A stretch of DNA of 59,511 nucleotides from Candidatus Pelagibacter sp. (GTDB lineage Bacteria > Pseudomonadota > Alphaproteobacteria > Pelagibacterales > Pelagibacteraceae), in assembly GCA_028097785.1 (NCBI GenBank), contig JAOHFB010000001.1, positions 1 through 59,511 on the forward strand, read 5' to 3'. Under the pieces are notes generated by a model that saw nothing but the letters and a program-made list of their open reading frames with translations, was not told where the DNA came from and searched no databases. Of the stretch, positions 1 to 9,136 are shown piece by piece. Position 1 is the first letter of the stretch. Each line of letters opens with the position of its first letter. The position numbers and the translations under genes are program-made.

Positions 1-111
1 AAGATGCCTAAGAAAAGAAAAAAAGCTGCTAAAAAAACTAAGAAAAAAGCAGCAAAGAAAACTAAGAAAAAAGCCAAAAAGGCTAAAAAAGCTAAAAAAA
101 GAAAAAGATAG
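1..111 (+). CDS. Lysine/alanine-rich histone H1-like protein, C-terminal part
   Basis: An open frame runs from the window edge to a TAG stop at 109-111. It encodes about 36 residues that are almost only Lys, Ala, Arg and Thr, with the unit AAKKTKKK present twice in tandem and visible as a DNA repeat. A Met at position 4 could start a complete 35-residue protein, but the frame is open to the left edge, so this may be the tail of a longer protein. Such tails are known from bacterial histone H1-like proteins, which bind and compact DNA nonspecifically. It converges on the CarD gene across a shared terminator. The nucleic-acid-binding role is inferred only from composition. Confidence 0.6.
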   Translation, partial: KMPKKRKKAAKKTKKKAAKKTKKKAKKAKKAKKRKR

Positions 112-130
112 TAACTTACTAATCTTTAAT

Positions 131-173
131 AAAAACGCTTCTCATTACAAATTGTATGAGAGGCGTTTTTTTT
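131..173. terminator. Bidirectional rho-independent terminator
   Basis: The arms 131-145 and 156-170 form a 15-bp stem with a single T:G position, around a loop of about 10 bases. The stem is flanked by an A run on the left and a run of T residues on the right, so it can end transcription from both sides. It lies between the convergent H1-like gene and carD. Confidence 0.85.
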
Positions 174-1077
174 ATTCGTCTATATTTTCGTCTGGATCAG
201 TAATAGGCTCTTCAACAGGTAATTCTGTTGTAGATGATTTTGGCACAGAGGCTATTGGTTGAGCTTGAACACCTAAATTTCTTTTTAATGCTTTATCAAG
301 TTTCTTTTGCGTATCTTCCAAAGATACATTCAACACAATTTGAAATTCAGATAAAATTCTTTCATATGCTTTTTCAAATAATTGTCTTTCACTATAAGAT
401 TGATCGACCATAAGATCGTCACCTTTGTTTAAATCTCTTACTACCTCTGCTAATTCATAAATTTTACCAGAAGAGATTTTAGCTTCATACTCTTGTGCTC
501 TTCTGCTCCACATTGATCTTTTTATTTTTGGCTTACTTTTTAAAATAGAAATACACTTATTGACTTGATTGATTGTCGCTAAAGGTCTTAAATGAGATTG
601 TTTATTTACCGGAACCATTCCATTGGCCTTATCTTTTTCAAATTTTATAACATAAGTTTCAACATCAATACCACCTATATTTATTTTCTTAAATTCAGTG
701 ATCTGACCAACACCATGTTTTGGATAAACAACATGATCTTTTATTTTATATTCTCTTTTTTCAGTTTCCTGTTTTTTTACTTTTTTAATTTCAGGTTTTA
801 CCTCATTACTTTTAGAAATTCTTAGGTTATCAACTTTTGGATCCTCTTTTGCTTCAGAGACTTTCACAACCTTTTTTGTTTTAATTATTTTTGGAGTAAT
901 TTTTTTTGAAACTTTTGTTGTTTTTTTTATAACAACTTTTTTAGTTTTCTTTATTTTTTCTTTCACTGCTTTTTTAGCTTTGCTAACTTTTTTAACAGTA
1001 ACTTTTTTCTTCACTTTTTTTTCTGGTTTAGTTTTAAAGATTTTCTTTAAAATATTTTTCGTACTTATTTTGCTCAT
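172..1077 (-). CDS. CarD/CdnL-family transcription regulator with basic N-terminal tail
   Basis: CarD-family proteins bind the RNA polymerase beta subunit and stabilise open promoter complexes, chiefly at rRNA and other growth-related promoters. The CarD domain begins near the motif [17 protein letters not shown] and continues through a helical part containing [12 protein letters not shown]. About 105 residues precede it, made mostly of Lys, Val, Thr and Ser, resembling a histone H1 tail; ordinary CarD proteins of about 160-170 residues lack this. I chose the Met of MSKIST at 1077. A Met at 1119 gives 315 residues but a longer overlap with the ferredoxin gene. Even from 1077 the gene overlaps the ferredoxin gene by 44 bp. 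No clear ribosome-binding site is seen at either start. Confidence 0.88.
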   Translation of the reverse strand: MSKISTKNILKKIFKTKPEKKVKKKVTVKKVSKAKKAVKEKIKKTKKVVIKKTTKVSKKITPKIIKTKKVVKVSEAKEDPKVDNLRISKSNEVKPEIKKVKKQETEKREYKIKDHVVYPKHGVGQITEFKKINIGGIDVETYVIKFEKDKANGMVPVNKQSHLRPLATINQVNKCISILKSKPKIKRSMWSRRAQEYEAKISSGKIYELAEVVRDLNKGDDLMVDQSYSERQLFEKAYERILSEFQIVLNVSLEDTQKKLDKALKRNLGVQAQPIASVPKSSTTELPVEEPITDPDENIDE

Positions 1078-1360
1078 TTTTAAATTTTTCGTGATCCGTA
1101 GGAGGATCTTTTTTTTCATTTATGTTAGGCCAGATTTCTGAATATTTTTTATTGATTTCTAACCATTGTTCGCTCCCAGGTTCAGTATCTGCTTTAATGG
1201 CGTCTACTGGGCATTCCGGCTCACAAACGCCACAATCTATACACTCATCCGGTTTAATTACAAGCATATTTTTACCTTCATAAAAACAATCCACTGGACA
1301 GACATCAACGCAGTCAGTTAATTTACACTTAATACATTTATCGTTAACTATATATGTCAT
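1034..1360 (-). CDS. fdxA: 7Fe ferredoxin ([3Fe-4S][4Fe-4S])
   Basis: This is a small soluble electron carrier of 108 residues. Cysteines at 9, 12(replaced spacing CIKC), 17, 21 and 25 and then 40, 43, 46 and 50 ([12 protein letters not shown]) give the two-cluster pattern of FdxA-type ferredoxins, in which one cluster is [3Fe-4S] and the other [4Fe-4S]. The C-terminal half after the second cluster is helical and charged, as in proteobacterial FdxA. The start codon overlaps the stop of the upstream TerB-like gene by one base, and the 3' end overlaps carD. The redox partner is not evident from the window. Confidence 0.92.
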   Translation of the reverse strand: MTYIVNDKCIKCKLTDCVDVCPVDCFYEGKNMLVIKPDECIDCGVCEPECPVDAIKADTEPGSEQWLEINKKYSEIWPNINEKKDPPTDHEKFKNEQNKYEKYFKENL

Positions 1361-1773
1361 TACAATTTTTCTTTTTTAATTTTTTCTTTAATATCGCCCA
1401 TAGTCGAACTGTCAATATATAGTAGACCAGCTAAACGTCTCATCAAATTTGCTTCATAGATATCAACATCATTATTTGAATAAATGATAGACCATAAGGC
1501 TTCGACAATTTTAATCTTATCAGCTTCAGGCAAGTTTTTTACCTCTTTTGTAAAATCTAAAATTTGATTTGAATTTTCTTCAATAGATTTTGCTTCATTA
1601 ATAATTTGAAATATATTTTCTTTATCTGCTCCTAATTCCAAAAGAGTTTTCTTTATAATTTCTTCTTCATTTTCAGTATAGTTTTCATCAATTTTAGCTG
1701 CATGAATTAATAACGCACATGATTTAATTAAAAAGTTATTTTCAGTTTTATCTGAATTTTTTTTAAAAAACAT
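1360..1773 (-). CDS. TerB-like (tellurite-resistance-fold) protein
   Basis: This is a 137-residue all-helical protein. The N-terminal part ([24 protein letters not shown]) and the C-terminal part ([17 protein letters not shown]) match the two acidic helix repeats of the TerB / DjlA N-terminal fold, in which Asp and Glu side chains can bind metal. The cellular role of stand-alone TerB proteins is not established. It lies 5 bp downstream of the helicase gene and overlaps fdxA by one base, so it is translated as part of that operon. No signal peptide or membrane segment is present. Confidence 0.75.
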   Translation of the reverse strand: MFFKKNSDKTENNFLIKSCALLIHAAKIDENYTENEEEIIKKTLLELGADKENIFQIINEAKSIEENSNQILDFTKEVKNLPEADKIKIVEALWSIIYSNNDVDIYEANLMRRLAGLLYIDSSTMGDIKEKIKKEKL

Positions 1774-1778
1774 AAAAG

Positions 1779-4262
1779 TTAGCCTAGATTTAATTTTTTT
1801 AAGATTTTAAATGGATTTTCGCTAGAAACTTTCTTATTTGAATTTTGTTTAAATTTTTTAATTGGATTATATTTAAAATATGTTTCATCATTTTTATCAA
1901 ATATTTTATAATTCATTTTTTGTAAAAGTTTTTTAAAGTTATCTTTGCTACAACCTAATAAGTTTAACATCTCAGGTATAATTTTAATTTCCTTATTTTC
2001 TTTTGAATTAGGAGAATTTATGATTAGCATAAATAATCTTTCAAGAATGTCTATTCTTACAAACAAATTGTCAAATTTTTCAAAACCACACAAAAGCATA
2101 AAATTTTTATTTCTAAGCTCTTTGTCATCTAGAAAATTTAAACCAAATATAGGTGGCTTAATGTTAAAATATTTTTGATGGAAATTTTTCCACAATAAGG
2201 TTCTTAAAGAAACTGCTTCTGGTTTAATTAATTGGTATAAAAATACATGGTATCTTCCAAATTTTACTCCAAGTTCTCTTAAAATTTTCCTTTCATTTTG
2301 ACCAAGTGATTTAAGATAATCAGAAACCTGTTCTCTTTTTAACACACCATTATTTTCATAAAGTTGGTATGCTAAAGCTTTTATTGATGAATTTTTATCT
2401 TTTATATTCTTTAAATCGACTAAGCTTTTTAGAACTAAATTAATTTTATCTTGTATCCACTTATTTATAAAATCGCTGAGTTTTTGTTTTTGAATATTAT
2501 CAATAATATCATCAACTATTAGGTCAAAACTTGGACTCAAATAATCATGACCAGAAGACAATTTAGCAATAGGAAAATCATTCCAATAAATTTTAAAATC
2601 GTTATTTAATTCGATTAAGCCTGTATCAATAATGCTTTGAATTCTTTTTTCTAATTCTGGTCCAATTGTTTGTCTTGCAGCTTTTTTTAAAGATTTGATA
2701 TCTGTTTCTAAGGCACCTTTTTTTAAATCTAATAACAATTTTAGACCATTTATTTTTCCAATAAATTGACCATCTATTATTACATCATTATTTTGAAGTA
2801 TTTCTGTTTTGAATTCCATATCTTGCTTTAAACCTCTTGCGAGAACACTTGCTCTTTTGTCAATAAATGTTTTTGTAAGTTCCTCATGAAGTCTGTCTGA
2901 AAGTCTATCTTCTAGATGTTTTGTTTTCTCGATCCAATAGTCTTGATTTTCTGTCCAATTATTTTTATTTGAAACATAAGACCAAGTTCTAACATTTGCA
3001 ATTCTATTTGATAAAGAATCTACATTTCCCTCTAATTTATCAAGCTTTATTAGCTGCAATCTCATAAATTCATCAGTAATTTGCTGTTTTCCACTACTTA
3101 AATATTTAAATACATTGCCAATTACCTCATAGTGGTTGCCATATGTCTTTTTTACAAAATCTGGTATCTGGCAACATTCCCATAAAAGACTAAGCAATCT
3201 TTTATCAAAATCTAAATTTATAAGACTTTTATCTTTTAAAAAATATTTAAGAGCTTTTTCATCTTCACATTCATGAATTTTACGTAACCACCCCATCTGG
3301 GGTTTTTCCTCTAAAGACTTAATTAAACTAAAAGGATTATTAAAATTCAAATTTGAGTTTCTCCAAAATAAAGTTCTAATTTCTTCAAATTTGTGTCCCT
3401 CTATTAATTCTACATCTTCAGCTGTAATTTCTTTACAATCACCCGTAATTCCAAAACTTCCATTATTTAAATATCTTCCAGCTCTACCAGCGATTTGTCC
3501 TATCTCAGATAAATTTAATTTTCTTAATTTTTTTCCATCGAATTTTTTAAGGTTTGAAAAAAAAACATAATCTAAGTCCATATTAATGCCCATTCCTATA
3601 GCATCAGTTGCTACTAAAAAATCTACATCCCCCGACTGATAAAGTTCTACTTGAGAGTTTCTAGTCTTTGGACTTAATGAACCCATTACAATTGCAGCTC
3701 CACCTTTTTGTCTTCTAATTAATTCAGCAATTGCGTAAACTTCTTCTGCTGAAAAAGCTATTATCGCTGTTTTTCTATTAATTCTTGAGATTTTTTTATG
3801 ACCTGCGTATGATAATTTAGACAATCTCTCTCTATTTATAAACTCAATATCGCCGTCTAATTTTGAAATTATATTTTTAATAGTATTTGAGCCCATCAGC
3901 ATAGTAAGTTTTTCACCCCTCATATTTAAAAGTCTATCTGTAAAAATATGACCTCTTTCATGATCTGCACACATCTGAATTTCATCAACACCAACAAAAT
4001 CTAAATGTTTATCAATTGGCATAGATTCAACTGTGCATAAAAAGTACTTAGCATTGGATGGAATAATTTTTTCTTCACCTGTTATTAAGGCAACTTTATC
4101 TATGCTAATTTTTTTTATTACTTTGTCATAAACTTCTCTGGCTAATAACCTTAGAGGAAAGCCAATCATACCTGACTCAAATGAGAGCATTGTCTCAATA
4201 GCAAGGTGGGTTTTGCCTGTATTAGTAGGTCCGAGAACAGCAGTAATTTTGTGTTTAGTCAT
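1779..4262 (-). CDS. Suv3/Ski2-like ATP-dependent RNA helicase
   Basis: An 827-residue superfamily 2 helicase, probably active in RNA turnover by analogy with mitochondrial Suv3. Visible motifs: Walker A GPTNTGKT at residues 11-18; motif II VDEIQM, a DEIQ variant; a motif III-like MGSNT; an ATDAIGMGINMD segment; and motif VI QIAGRAGR. The remaining 450 residues are helical, with a basic Lys/Asn-rich C-terminus. Alphaproteobacteria commonly have such a helicase heading an operon with ferredoxin and CarD, as here. The 173-bp gap to the divergent aminotransferase gene must hold its promoter. Its substrate is unknown. Confidence 0.88.
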   Translation of the reverse strand: MTKHKITAVLGPTNTGKTHLAIETMLSFESGMIGFPLRLLAREVYDKVIKKISIDKVALITGEEKIIPSNAKYFLCTVESMPIDKHLDFVGVDEIQMCADHERGHIFTDRLLNMRGEKLTMLMGSNTIKNIISKLDGDIEFINRERLSKLSYAGHKKISRINRKTAIIAFSAEEVYAIAELIRRQKGGAAIVMGSLSPKTRNSQVELYQSGDVDFLVATDAIGMGINMDLDYVFFSNLKKFDGKKLRKLNLSEIGQIAGRAGRYLNNGSFGITGDCKEITAEDVELIEGHKFEEIRTLFWRNSNLNFNNPFSLIKSLEEKPQMGWLRKIHECEDEKALKYFLKDKSLINLDFDKRLLSLLWECCQIPDFVKKTYGNHYEVIGNVFKYLSSGKQQITDEFMRLQLIKLDKLEGNVDSLSNRIANVRTWSYVSNKNNWTENQDYWIEKTKHLEDRLSDRLHEELTKTFIDKRASVLARGLKQDMEFKTEILQNNDVIIDGQFIGKINGLKLLLDLKKGALETDIKSLKKAARQTIGPELEKRIQSIIDTGLIELNNDFKIYWNDFPIAKLSSGHDYLSPSFDLIVDDIIDNIQKQKLSDFINKWIQDKINLVLKSLVDLKNIKDKNSSIKALAYQLYENNGVLKREQVSDYLKSLGQNERKILRELGVKFGRYHVFLYQLIKPEAVSLRTLLWKNFHQKYFNIKPPIFGLNFLDDKELRNKNFMLLCGFEKFDNLFVRIDILERLFMLIINSPNSKENKEIKIIPEMLNLLGCSKDNFKKLLQKMNYKIFDKNDETYFKYNPIKKFKQNSNKKVSSENPFKILKKLNLG

Positions 4263-4388
4263 TTCTACCTTTGGTGTACTTTTTTTTTAACCTACCAGAT
4301 ATTGTTGGTGTTAAAGAACAAAAATAGACTAAAACATGACCGAATCGGAGGGTAAAAAGTTCTCATTTTGCTATTAACTTATCTTAGA

Positions 4389-4416
4389 TTACCATAATTA
4401 AGATTAATTCTATAAT
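4389..4416 (+). promoter_or_regulatory. Predicted sigma70 promoter of the aminotransferase gene
   Basis: TTACCA at 4389-4394 (4 of 6 consensus) and TATAAT at 4411-4416 are separated by 16 bp. The -10 hexamer ends 19 bp before the ATG at 4436, implying a very short leader. In DNA this A+T-rich the exact -10 match is only moderate evidence. Confidence 0.45.
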
Positions 4417-4435
4417 AGTTATTTAAAAATTAAAA

Positions 4436-5662
4436 ATGTTAAAAAATTTAGTTAAAGATTTAAAACCATCATCGACTTTGCTGATAAATGAAACCTCTCG
4501 AAAATTAGAGGAACAAGGAAAAAAAATATATAAATTTGGTTTTGGTCAATCTCCATTTAAAGTCCCTGAAGATGTAGTTAGAGAGCTTAAAAATAATGCA
4601 CACCAAAATAAATATTTGCCAATGCAAGGTCTTTCTGAATTAAGAAGTGCTGTTGCAAAATACACATCTAAAAAAAAAAATTATAATTATAAATCTCAAA
4701 ATGTAATTATTGGGCCTGGTTCAAAGGAGCTAATGTTTTTATTACATGTTCTATTTGATGGAGAAATAATATTACCAGCTCCTAGTTGGGTTTCTTATGC
4801 TCCACAGGCAATATTGGGCAGAAATAAAGTACAAATATTACAAACGAAACGGGAAAATAATTGGTTTCCAACTGCTTCAGAAATTGAAGAAATTGTTTTA
4901 AAAGATAAAAATAAAAATTATCTGTTATTTTTAAATTCACCGAATAATCCATCTGGTCAAATTTGTGAAAATTTAGAAGAAATAGCCAGTATTGCTGAGA
5001 AATATAATCTGATTATTTTGTCTGATGAAATATATTCTGAGCTAAGTTTTATGGATAATTACAAATCTATCTCTAATTTTTGTCCTGAAAAAACAATTAT
5101 TAGCACAGGATTAAGTAAATGGTGTGGAGCTGGGGGATGGAGATTAGGTTATTTTTTAGTACCAGACTCTTTAATTGAAATTAAGAATATGATTAATGTT
5201 CTAGCAAGTGAAACATTTTCGGCTGTTAGTGCGCCCATTCAATATGCAGCAATTAAAGCATATGAACAAGATCATTCAAAATATATTAATAAATCCAAAA
5301 ATATTTTAGGGGCAATTGGTAACTATGTTTATGAAAATTTAAGATCAAATAAAGTTCTAATTAATAAACCTCAAGGAGGCTTTTATTTAATGCCAGAGTT
5401 TTTAAATAAAAAATTTAATTCATCATCAGAAATGTGTGACAGTATATTAAATGATACAGGTGTTGCTTTGTTACCAGGATCTGATTTTGGCTTTGAACAA
5501 ACAAAAATGTTAGCAAGATTAAGTTTCACTGATTTTGATGGCCAAGAATTTATGAATAAAATTGAAGACAATCAAAACATTGATAATGATGAAATTAATA
5601 AATTTGCACCTAAAATTGTTGAGGGTGTTGATAAGTTAAAAAAATGGTCAGAATCAATATAA
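4436..5662 (+). CDS. PLP-dependent class I/II aminotransferase (fold type I)
   Basis: A 408-residue aspartate-aminotransferase-like enzyme that moves an amino group between an amino acid and a 2-oxo acid using pyridoxal phosphate. Seen: LNSPNNPSG (cofactor phosphate and substrate carboxylate region), SDEIYSEL with the Asp that contacts the pyridine nitrogen, STGLSKWCGAGGWRLGY with the Schiff-base lysine at residue 228, and a C-terminal ARLSFTDFDG carrying the carboxylate-binding arginine. The substrate cannot be assigned from motifs. It is followed after 73 bp by a TRAP binding protein; a link to import of its substrate is possible but unproven. Confidence 0.88.
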   Translation: MLKNLVKDLKPSSTLLINETSRKLEEQGKKIYKFGFGQSPFKVPEDVVRELKNNAHQNKYLPMQGLSELRSAVAKYTSKKKNYNYKSQNVIIGPGSKELMFLLHVLFDGEIILPAPSWVSYAPQAILGRNKVQILQTKRENNWFPTASEIEEIVLKDKNKNYLLFLNSPNNPSGQICENLEEIASIAEKYNLIILSDEIYSELSFMDNYKSISNFCPEKTIISTGLSKWCGAGGWRLGYFLVPDSLIEIKNMINVLASETFSAVSAPIQYAAIKAYEQDHSKYINKSKNILGAIGNYVYENLRSNKVLINKPQGGFYLMPEFLNKKFNSSSEMCDSILNDTGVALLPGSDFGFEQTKMLARLSFTDFDGQEFMNKIEDNQNIDNDEINKFAPKIVEGVDKLKKWSESI

Positions 5663-5735
5663 AATCTAGCTATACATACCCAATCAATTTTTGTTAAAAT
5701 TGTAATATAAAAATAACGATATAGAGGGAGAAAAA

Positions 5736-6740
5736 ATGAAAAAAATAATTACATCTCTATCAAGTGCTTTACTGATATTAGCTGCATCTTTGTCATTAAC
5801 TGGTGTTGCAAAATCAGCAGAGTTTTTCACGATAGGAACTGGTGGACCTACTGGAGTTTATTTCCAAACAGGTAACGCTATTTGTAAAATGTTACACAAG
5901 TCAGCAATTAGTGCTGAACATGGAAGAAAAAAAGGTACAGCTAAAGCCTACAGATGTACGGCACCATCAACTGGTGGATCAAATTATAATATTGGTCAAA
6001 TTGCTGCCGGTGAATTTCAATTTGGTGTTGCACAATCAGATTGGCAATATCATGCTGTAAATGGTTCAAGTAAGTGGGAAGGAAAACAGTATAGTGACTT
6101 GAGAGCTGTATTTTCAGTTCACAATGAGCCTTTCCAAATTTGGGCAAGAAAAAAAGCAAAAATTAAAGATTTTGCTGGATTAAAAGGTAAAGTGGTAAAC
6201 ATTGGTAATCCTGGTTCAGGACAAAGAGGAACTATGGAGGAGCTAATGAAAGCTATGGGTGTTGATAATAGTTATTTTAAGTCAACAACTGAACTTACAT
6301 CTTCAGAACAAGTAAAAGCTTTGTGTGATGGAAAAATAGATGCTTTTGGTTATTCAGTAGGTTTTCCAAATGGTGCGATGGAGCAAGCCGCAACATGTGC
6401 TGCTAAAGCTTCACCTATAAATTTAACAGGAGCTGAAGTACAAGGTTTGATTGATGGTGCTGATTATTATGCACAAGCTGTAATTCCAAAAGGAACTTAT
6501 ACAGGTCAGAAAAAAGATGCAACGACTTTTGGTGTAAAAGCTACTGTTGTAACATCTGCTGATGTTTCTGAGGAACTTGTTTATTTAGTTGTAAAAGCTG
6601 TAATGGAAAATTTTGATGATTTCAAAAAACAACATCCAGCTTTTGGATTTTTGGAAAAGAAAAATATGATTAAAGATGGTTTATCTGCTCCACTACATCC
6701 AGGTGCGATCAAATATTACAAAGAAGCTGGATTAATGTAA
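5736..6740 (+). CDS. TAXI-family TRAP transporter solute-binding protein
   Basis: A 334-residue periplasmic receptor. The N-terminus is a signal peptide (basic MKK, hydrophobic core, likely cleavage after VAKSA). The mature part starts FFTIGTGGPTGVYFQTG, the hallmark of TAXI proteins, and continues with GGSNYNIGQIAAGEFQFGVAQSD and the GNPGSGQRGTMEEL ligand-binding segment. It delivers its ligand to the fused permease encoded downstream. A strong ribosome-binding site, GAGGGAG at 5724-5730, precedes the ATG by 5 bp, and a terminator follows the gene. This arrangement suits a binding protein made in large excess over its permease. The ligand is unknown; TAXI systems described so far often carry small carboxylates such as glutamate. 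Confidence 0.93.
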   Translation: MKKIITSLSSALLILAASLSLTGVAKSAEFFTIGTGGPTGVYFQTGNAICKMLHKSAISAEHGRKKGTAKAYRCTAPSTGGSNYNIGQIAAGEFQFGVAQSDWQYHAVNGSSKWEGKQYSDLRAVFSVHNEPFQIWARKKAKIKDFAGLKGKVVNIGNPGSGQRGTMEELMKAMGVDNSYFKSTTELTSSEQVKALCDGKIDAFGYSVGFPNGAMEQAATCAAKASPINLTGAEVQGLIDGADYYAQAVIPKGTYTGQKKDATTFGVKATVVTSADVSEELVYLVVKAVMENFDDFKKQHPAFGFLEKKNMIKDGLSAPLHPGAIKYYKEAGLM

Positions 6741-6760
6741 TCCAAAATCTTAATTAAATT

Positions 6761-6792
6761 AAAAGGCCTGATTTTAATCGGGCCTTTTTTTT
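6761..6792 (+). terminator. Rho-independent terminator/attenuator between TRAP genes
   Basis: The arms 6761-6773 and 6776-6788 can pair over about 11-13 bp with one G:T position and a GGCC core, and run into a tract of eight T residues. It starts 20 bp after the binding-protein stop and 22 bp before the permease ATG. Partial read-through would keep permease expression below that of the receptor. Confidence 0.85.
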
Positions 6793-6814
6793 ATAATAAG
6801 GTATCATATTTATT

Positions 6815-9136
6815 ATGAGTCAAAGCTTTAGTGAAAAAGTTAAAGATAAAATCAATGAAGATTTGTCTCCTACAAAAAATCTTACTGGTTTACATTTAAA
6901 GGTTGTTGCAGCAATCGCAATTATTTGGTCATTATTTCAGCTTTGGTATGCATCTCCATTTCCTTTTATTTTTAACTTTGGAATGTTCAAAGGATTGCCT
7001 GCAAGAGCAATTCATTTGGGCTTTGCATTAACTTTGGCATTTTTAATTTATCCATTTGTTAAAGGAAAAAAAATTTCTGTATTTGATATTTTAATTAGTT
7101 TTGTAGGTGCTTTTTCATGTTTTTATATATACTTCTTTTACGATCAATTAGTGGATAGAGGTGGGGTTCTTTTAAGTATCTCAATAGGAAATAATTTTGA
7201 TTTACCCATTGAGCTAATTATTGGTAGTCTAGGTATTTTAATTTTGCTTGAAGCTACAAGAAGAGCGATAGGTTTACCATTGGTAATCATTGCGATATGT
7301 TTTCTTTTATTTTCATATTTTGGCAGATATGCACCTGAAATAATCTCTCATGGTGGACTTTCACTAAATAGGTTAGTTGGTTTTCAATGGCTGGATCAAG
7401 AGGCTATATTTGGAATTCCAATAGGAGTTTCTGTAGATTTTATTTTTTTATTTGTATTATTTGGTGCTCTTCTTGAAACAGCAGGTGGTGGAAAATATTT
7501 CTTAGACTTAGCTTTTGCTATGGTTGGCAAAATGAGAGGAGGACCAGCAAAAGCTGCAATTCTTGGTTCTGGAATGACTGGTTTAATATCAGGGTCCTCA
7601 ATTGCAAACACTGTTACTACAGGCACATTTACAATTCCAATTATGAAAAAAACTGGATTTTCAAAAGAAAAAGCAGGAGCTATAGAAGTTTCTTCCTCTG
7701 TTAATGGTCAAATTATGCCACCTGTTATGGGGGCTGCGGCTTTTGTTATGGCAAGTTTTATAGGTGTTACTTATTTTGAAGTTGTTAAGCATGCATTTTT
7801 GCCAGCAATAATTTCCTATATTGCACTTTTTTATATATCTCATCTTGAAGCTTTAAAATTAAACCTCAAAGGTATGGAAGATGCTGATGTTCCAAATTTA
7901 AAAAAAACATTTTTATCAGGGCTTCATTTCTTAATCCCAATTTTTGTTTTAATTTATATGTTAGTTTATTTAAGGTTCACTGCGTCTTACTCAATTTTTT
8001 ACGCAACTGTTTCTTTGATTTTAGTTAATTTAGTTTATTTACTGATCAAAAATTCGTTCTCTAAAGATGCTCTCAAAATATGGTTTAACCAAACTATCGT
8101 TGGATTTGAAAAAGGTGCATTAAACATGGTTGGTGTTGGAATAGCCATAGCAACAGCTGGAATAATAGTTGGGGCTGTTGGATCAACAGGACTAAGTACA
8201 AATTTAATTATAGTCATAGAGTCTATTGCTAAAGATAATGTAACAATATTATTATTTTTGACGATAATATTATGTTTATTATTAGGAATGGGATTACCAA
8301 CAACTGCAAATTATGTAGTCGTTGCTTCATTAATGGCAACAGTTTTAGTAGATGTTGGTAATGCATCAGGATTTATTTTTCCATTGATTGCGGTTCATTT
8401 GTTCGTTTTTTATTTTGGTTTAATGGCTGATGTTACTCCACCAGTAGGGTTGGCCTCATATGCAGCAGCAGCGATTTCTGGAGGTGATCCACTTAAAACA
8501 GGGCTACAAGCTTTTTGGTACAGTTTAAGAACTGGTATTCTTCCAATTGTTTTTTTATTTAATCACGAACTACTTTTAATTGGAATAGAAAATATTTGGC
8601 ATGCATTGGTTGTCATAATAACTTCTTTAGCAGGAATACTGGTATTTACATCAGCAACTCAAGGTTGGTTTATAAATAAATTAAAATGGTATGAGATTAT
8701 TGTTTTTTTGATAATATCTATTTCATTACTTTCACCAGAATTCGTTCTTAACAAATTTTATCCAAAATATAATTATCAAGATATTAACAATATTAATTCT
8801 GTTATTTTAGATCCAAAAAAAGAAGTACGTTTTAAAGTGACTAGACCGAGTCTTTATGGTGATAGATATAAGCTATTCGTGATTGATAAAAATACTTTTG
8901 AAGAAGAATATAATCTAGAAGATTATGGAATTAATTTAGTCAAAGAAAATAATAAAATTATTGTTGATAATTTAAAATGGAATGGCCAAGCTAAAAAAAG
9001 TGGCTTTGAAATGGGTGATTACATAAGTGAATTCAAGATTGAAAATTCAAATAGGCCTAGCAAGTTATTTGTTTATCCAATAGCTATTTTATTTTTATTA
9101 ATTTTTGGATACTTGAATTATAGAAGAAAAGAATAA
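6815..9136 (+). CDS. TRAP transporter fused permease, 4TM + 12TM (DctQM type)
   Basis: A 773-residue inner-membrane protein in which small and large TRAP permease subunits are fused, the usual form in TAXI systems. Many hydrophobic segments are seen. The DctM-like region has GSGMTGLISGSSIANTVTTG, NGQIMPPVMGAAAFV and LLGMGLPTTANYVV, motifs typical of the family. After about residue 620 a soluble C-terminal part (VTRPSLYGDRYKLFV, then KKSGFEMGDYISEF) resembles the DUF3394 domain often found in these fusions, and a last membrane segment closes the protein. Transport is expected to be driven by an ion gradient. The stop abuts the convergent thioesterase gene. Confidence 0.93.
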   Translation: MSQSFSEKVKDKINEDLSPTKNLTGLHLKVVAAIAIIWSLFQLWYASPFPFIFNFGMFKGLPARAIHLGFALTLAFLIYPFVKGKKISVFDILISFVGAFSCFYIYFFYDQLVDRGGVLLSISIGNNFDLPIELIIGSLGILILLEATRRAIGLPLVIIAICFLLFSYFGRYAPEIISHGGLSLNRLVGFQWLDQEAIFGIPIGVSVDFIFLFVLFGALLETAGGGKYFLDLAFAMVGKMRGGPAKAAILGSGMTGLISGSSIANTVTTGTFTIPIMKKTGFSKEKAGAIEVSSSVNGQIMPPVMGAAAFVMASFIGVTYFEVVKHAFLPAIISYIALFYISHLEALKLNLKGMEDADVPNLKKTFLSGLHFLIPIFVLIYMLVYLRFTASYSIFYATVSLILVNLVYLLIKNSFSKDALKIWFNQTIVGFEKGALNMVGVGIAIATAGIIVGAVGSTGLSTNLIIVIESIAKDNVTILLFLTIILCLLLGMGLPTTANYVVVASLMATVLVDVGNASGFIFPLIAVHLFVFYFGLMADVTPPVGLASYAAAAISGGDPLKTGLQAFWYSLRTGILPIVFLFNHELLLIGIENIWHALVVIITSLAGILVFTSATQGWFINKLKWYEIIVFLIISISLLSPEFVLNKFYPKYNYQDINNINSVILDPKKEVRFKVTRPSLYGDRYKLFVIDKNTFEEEYNLEDYGINLVKENNKIIVDNLKWNGQAKKSGFEMGDYISEFKIENSNRPSKLFVYPIAILFLLIFGYLNYRRKE

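Noticed and set aside
592..825. Hydrophobic Phe/Ile/Tyr-rich frame on the plus strand inside carD.
   Set aside because: It is the antisense reading of Lys/Asn-rich codons; such shadows are expected in A+T-rich genes.
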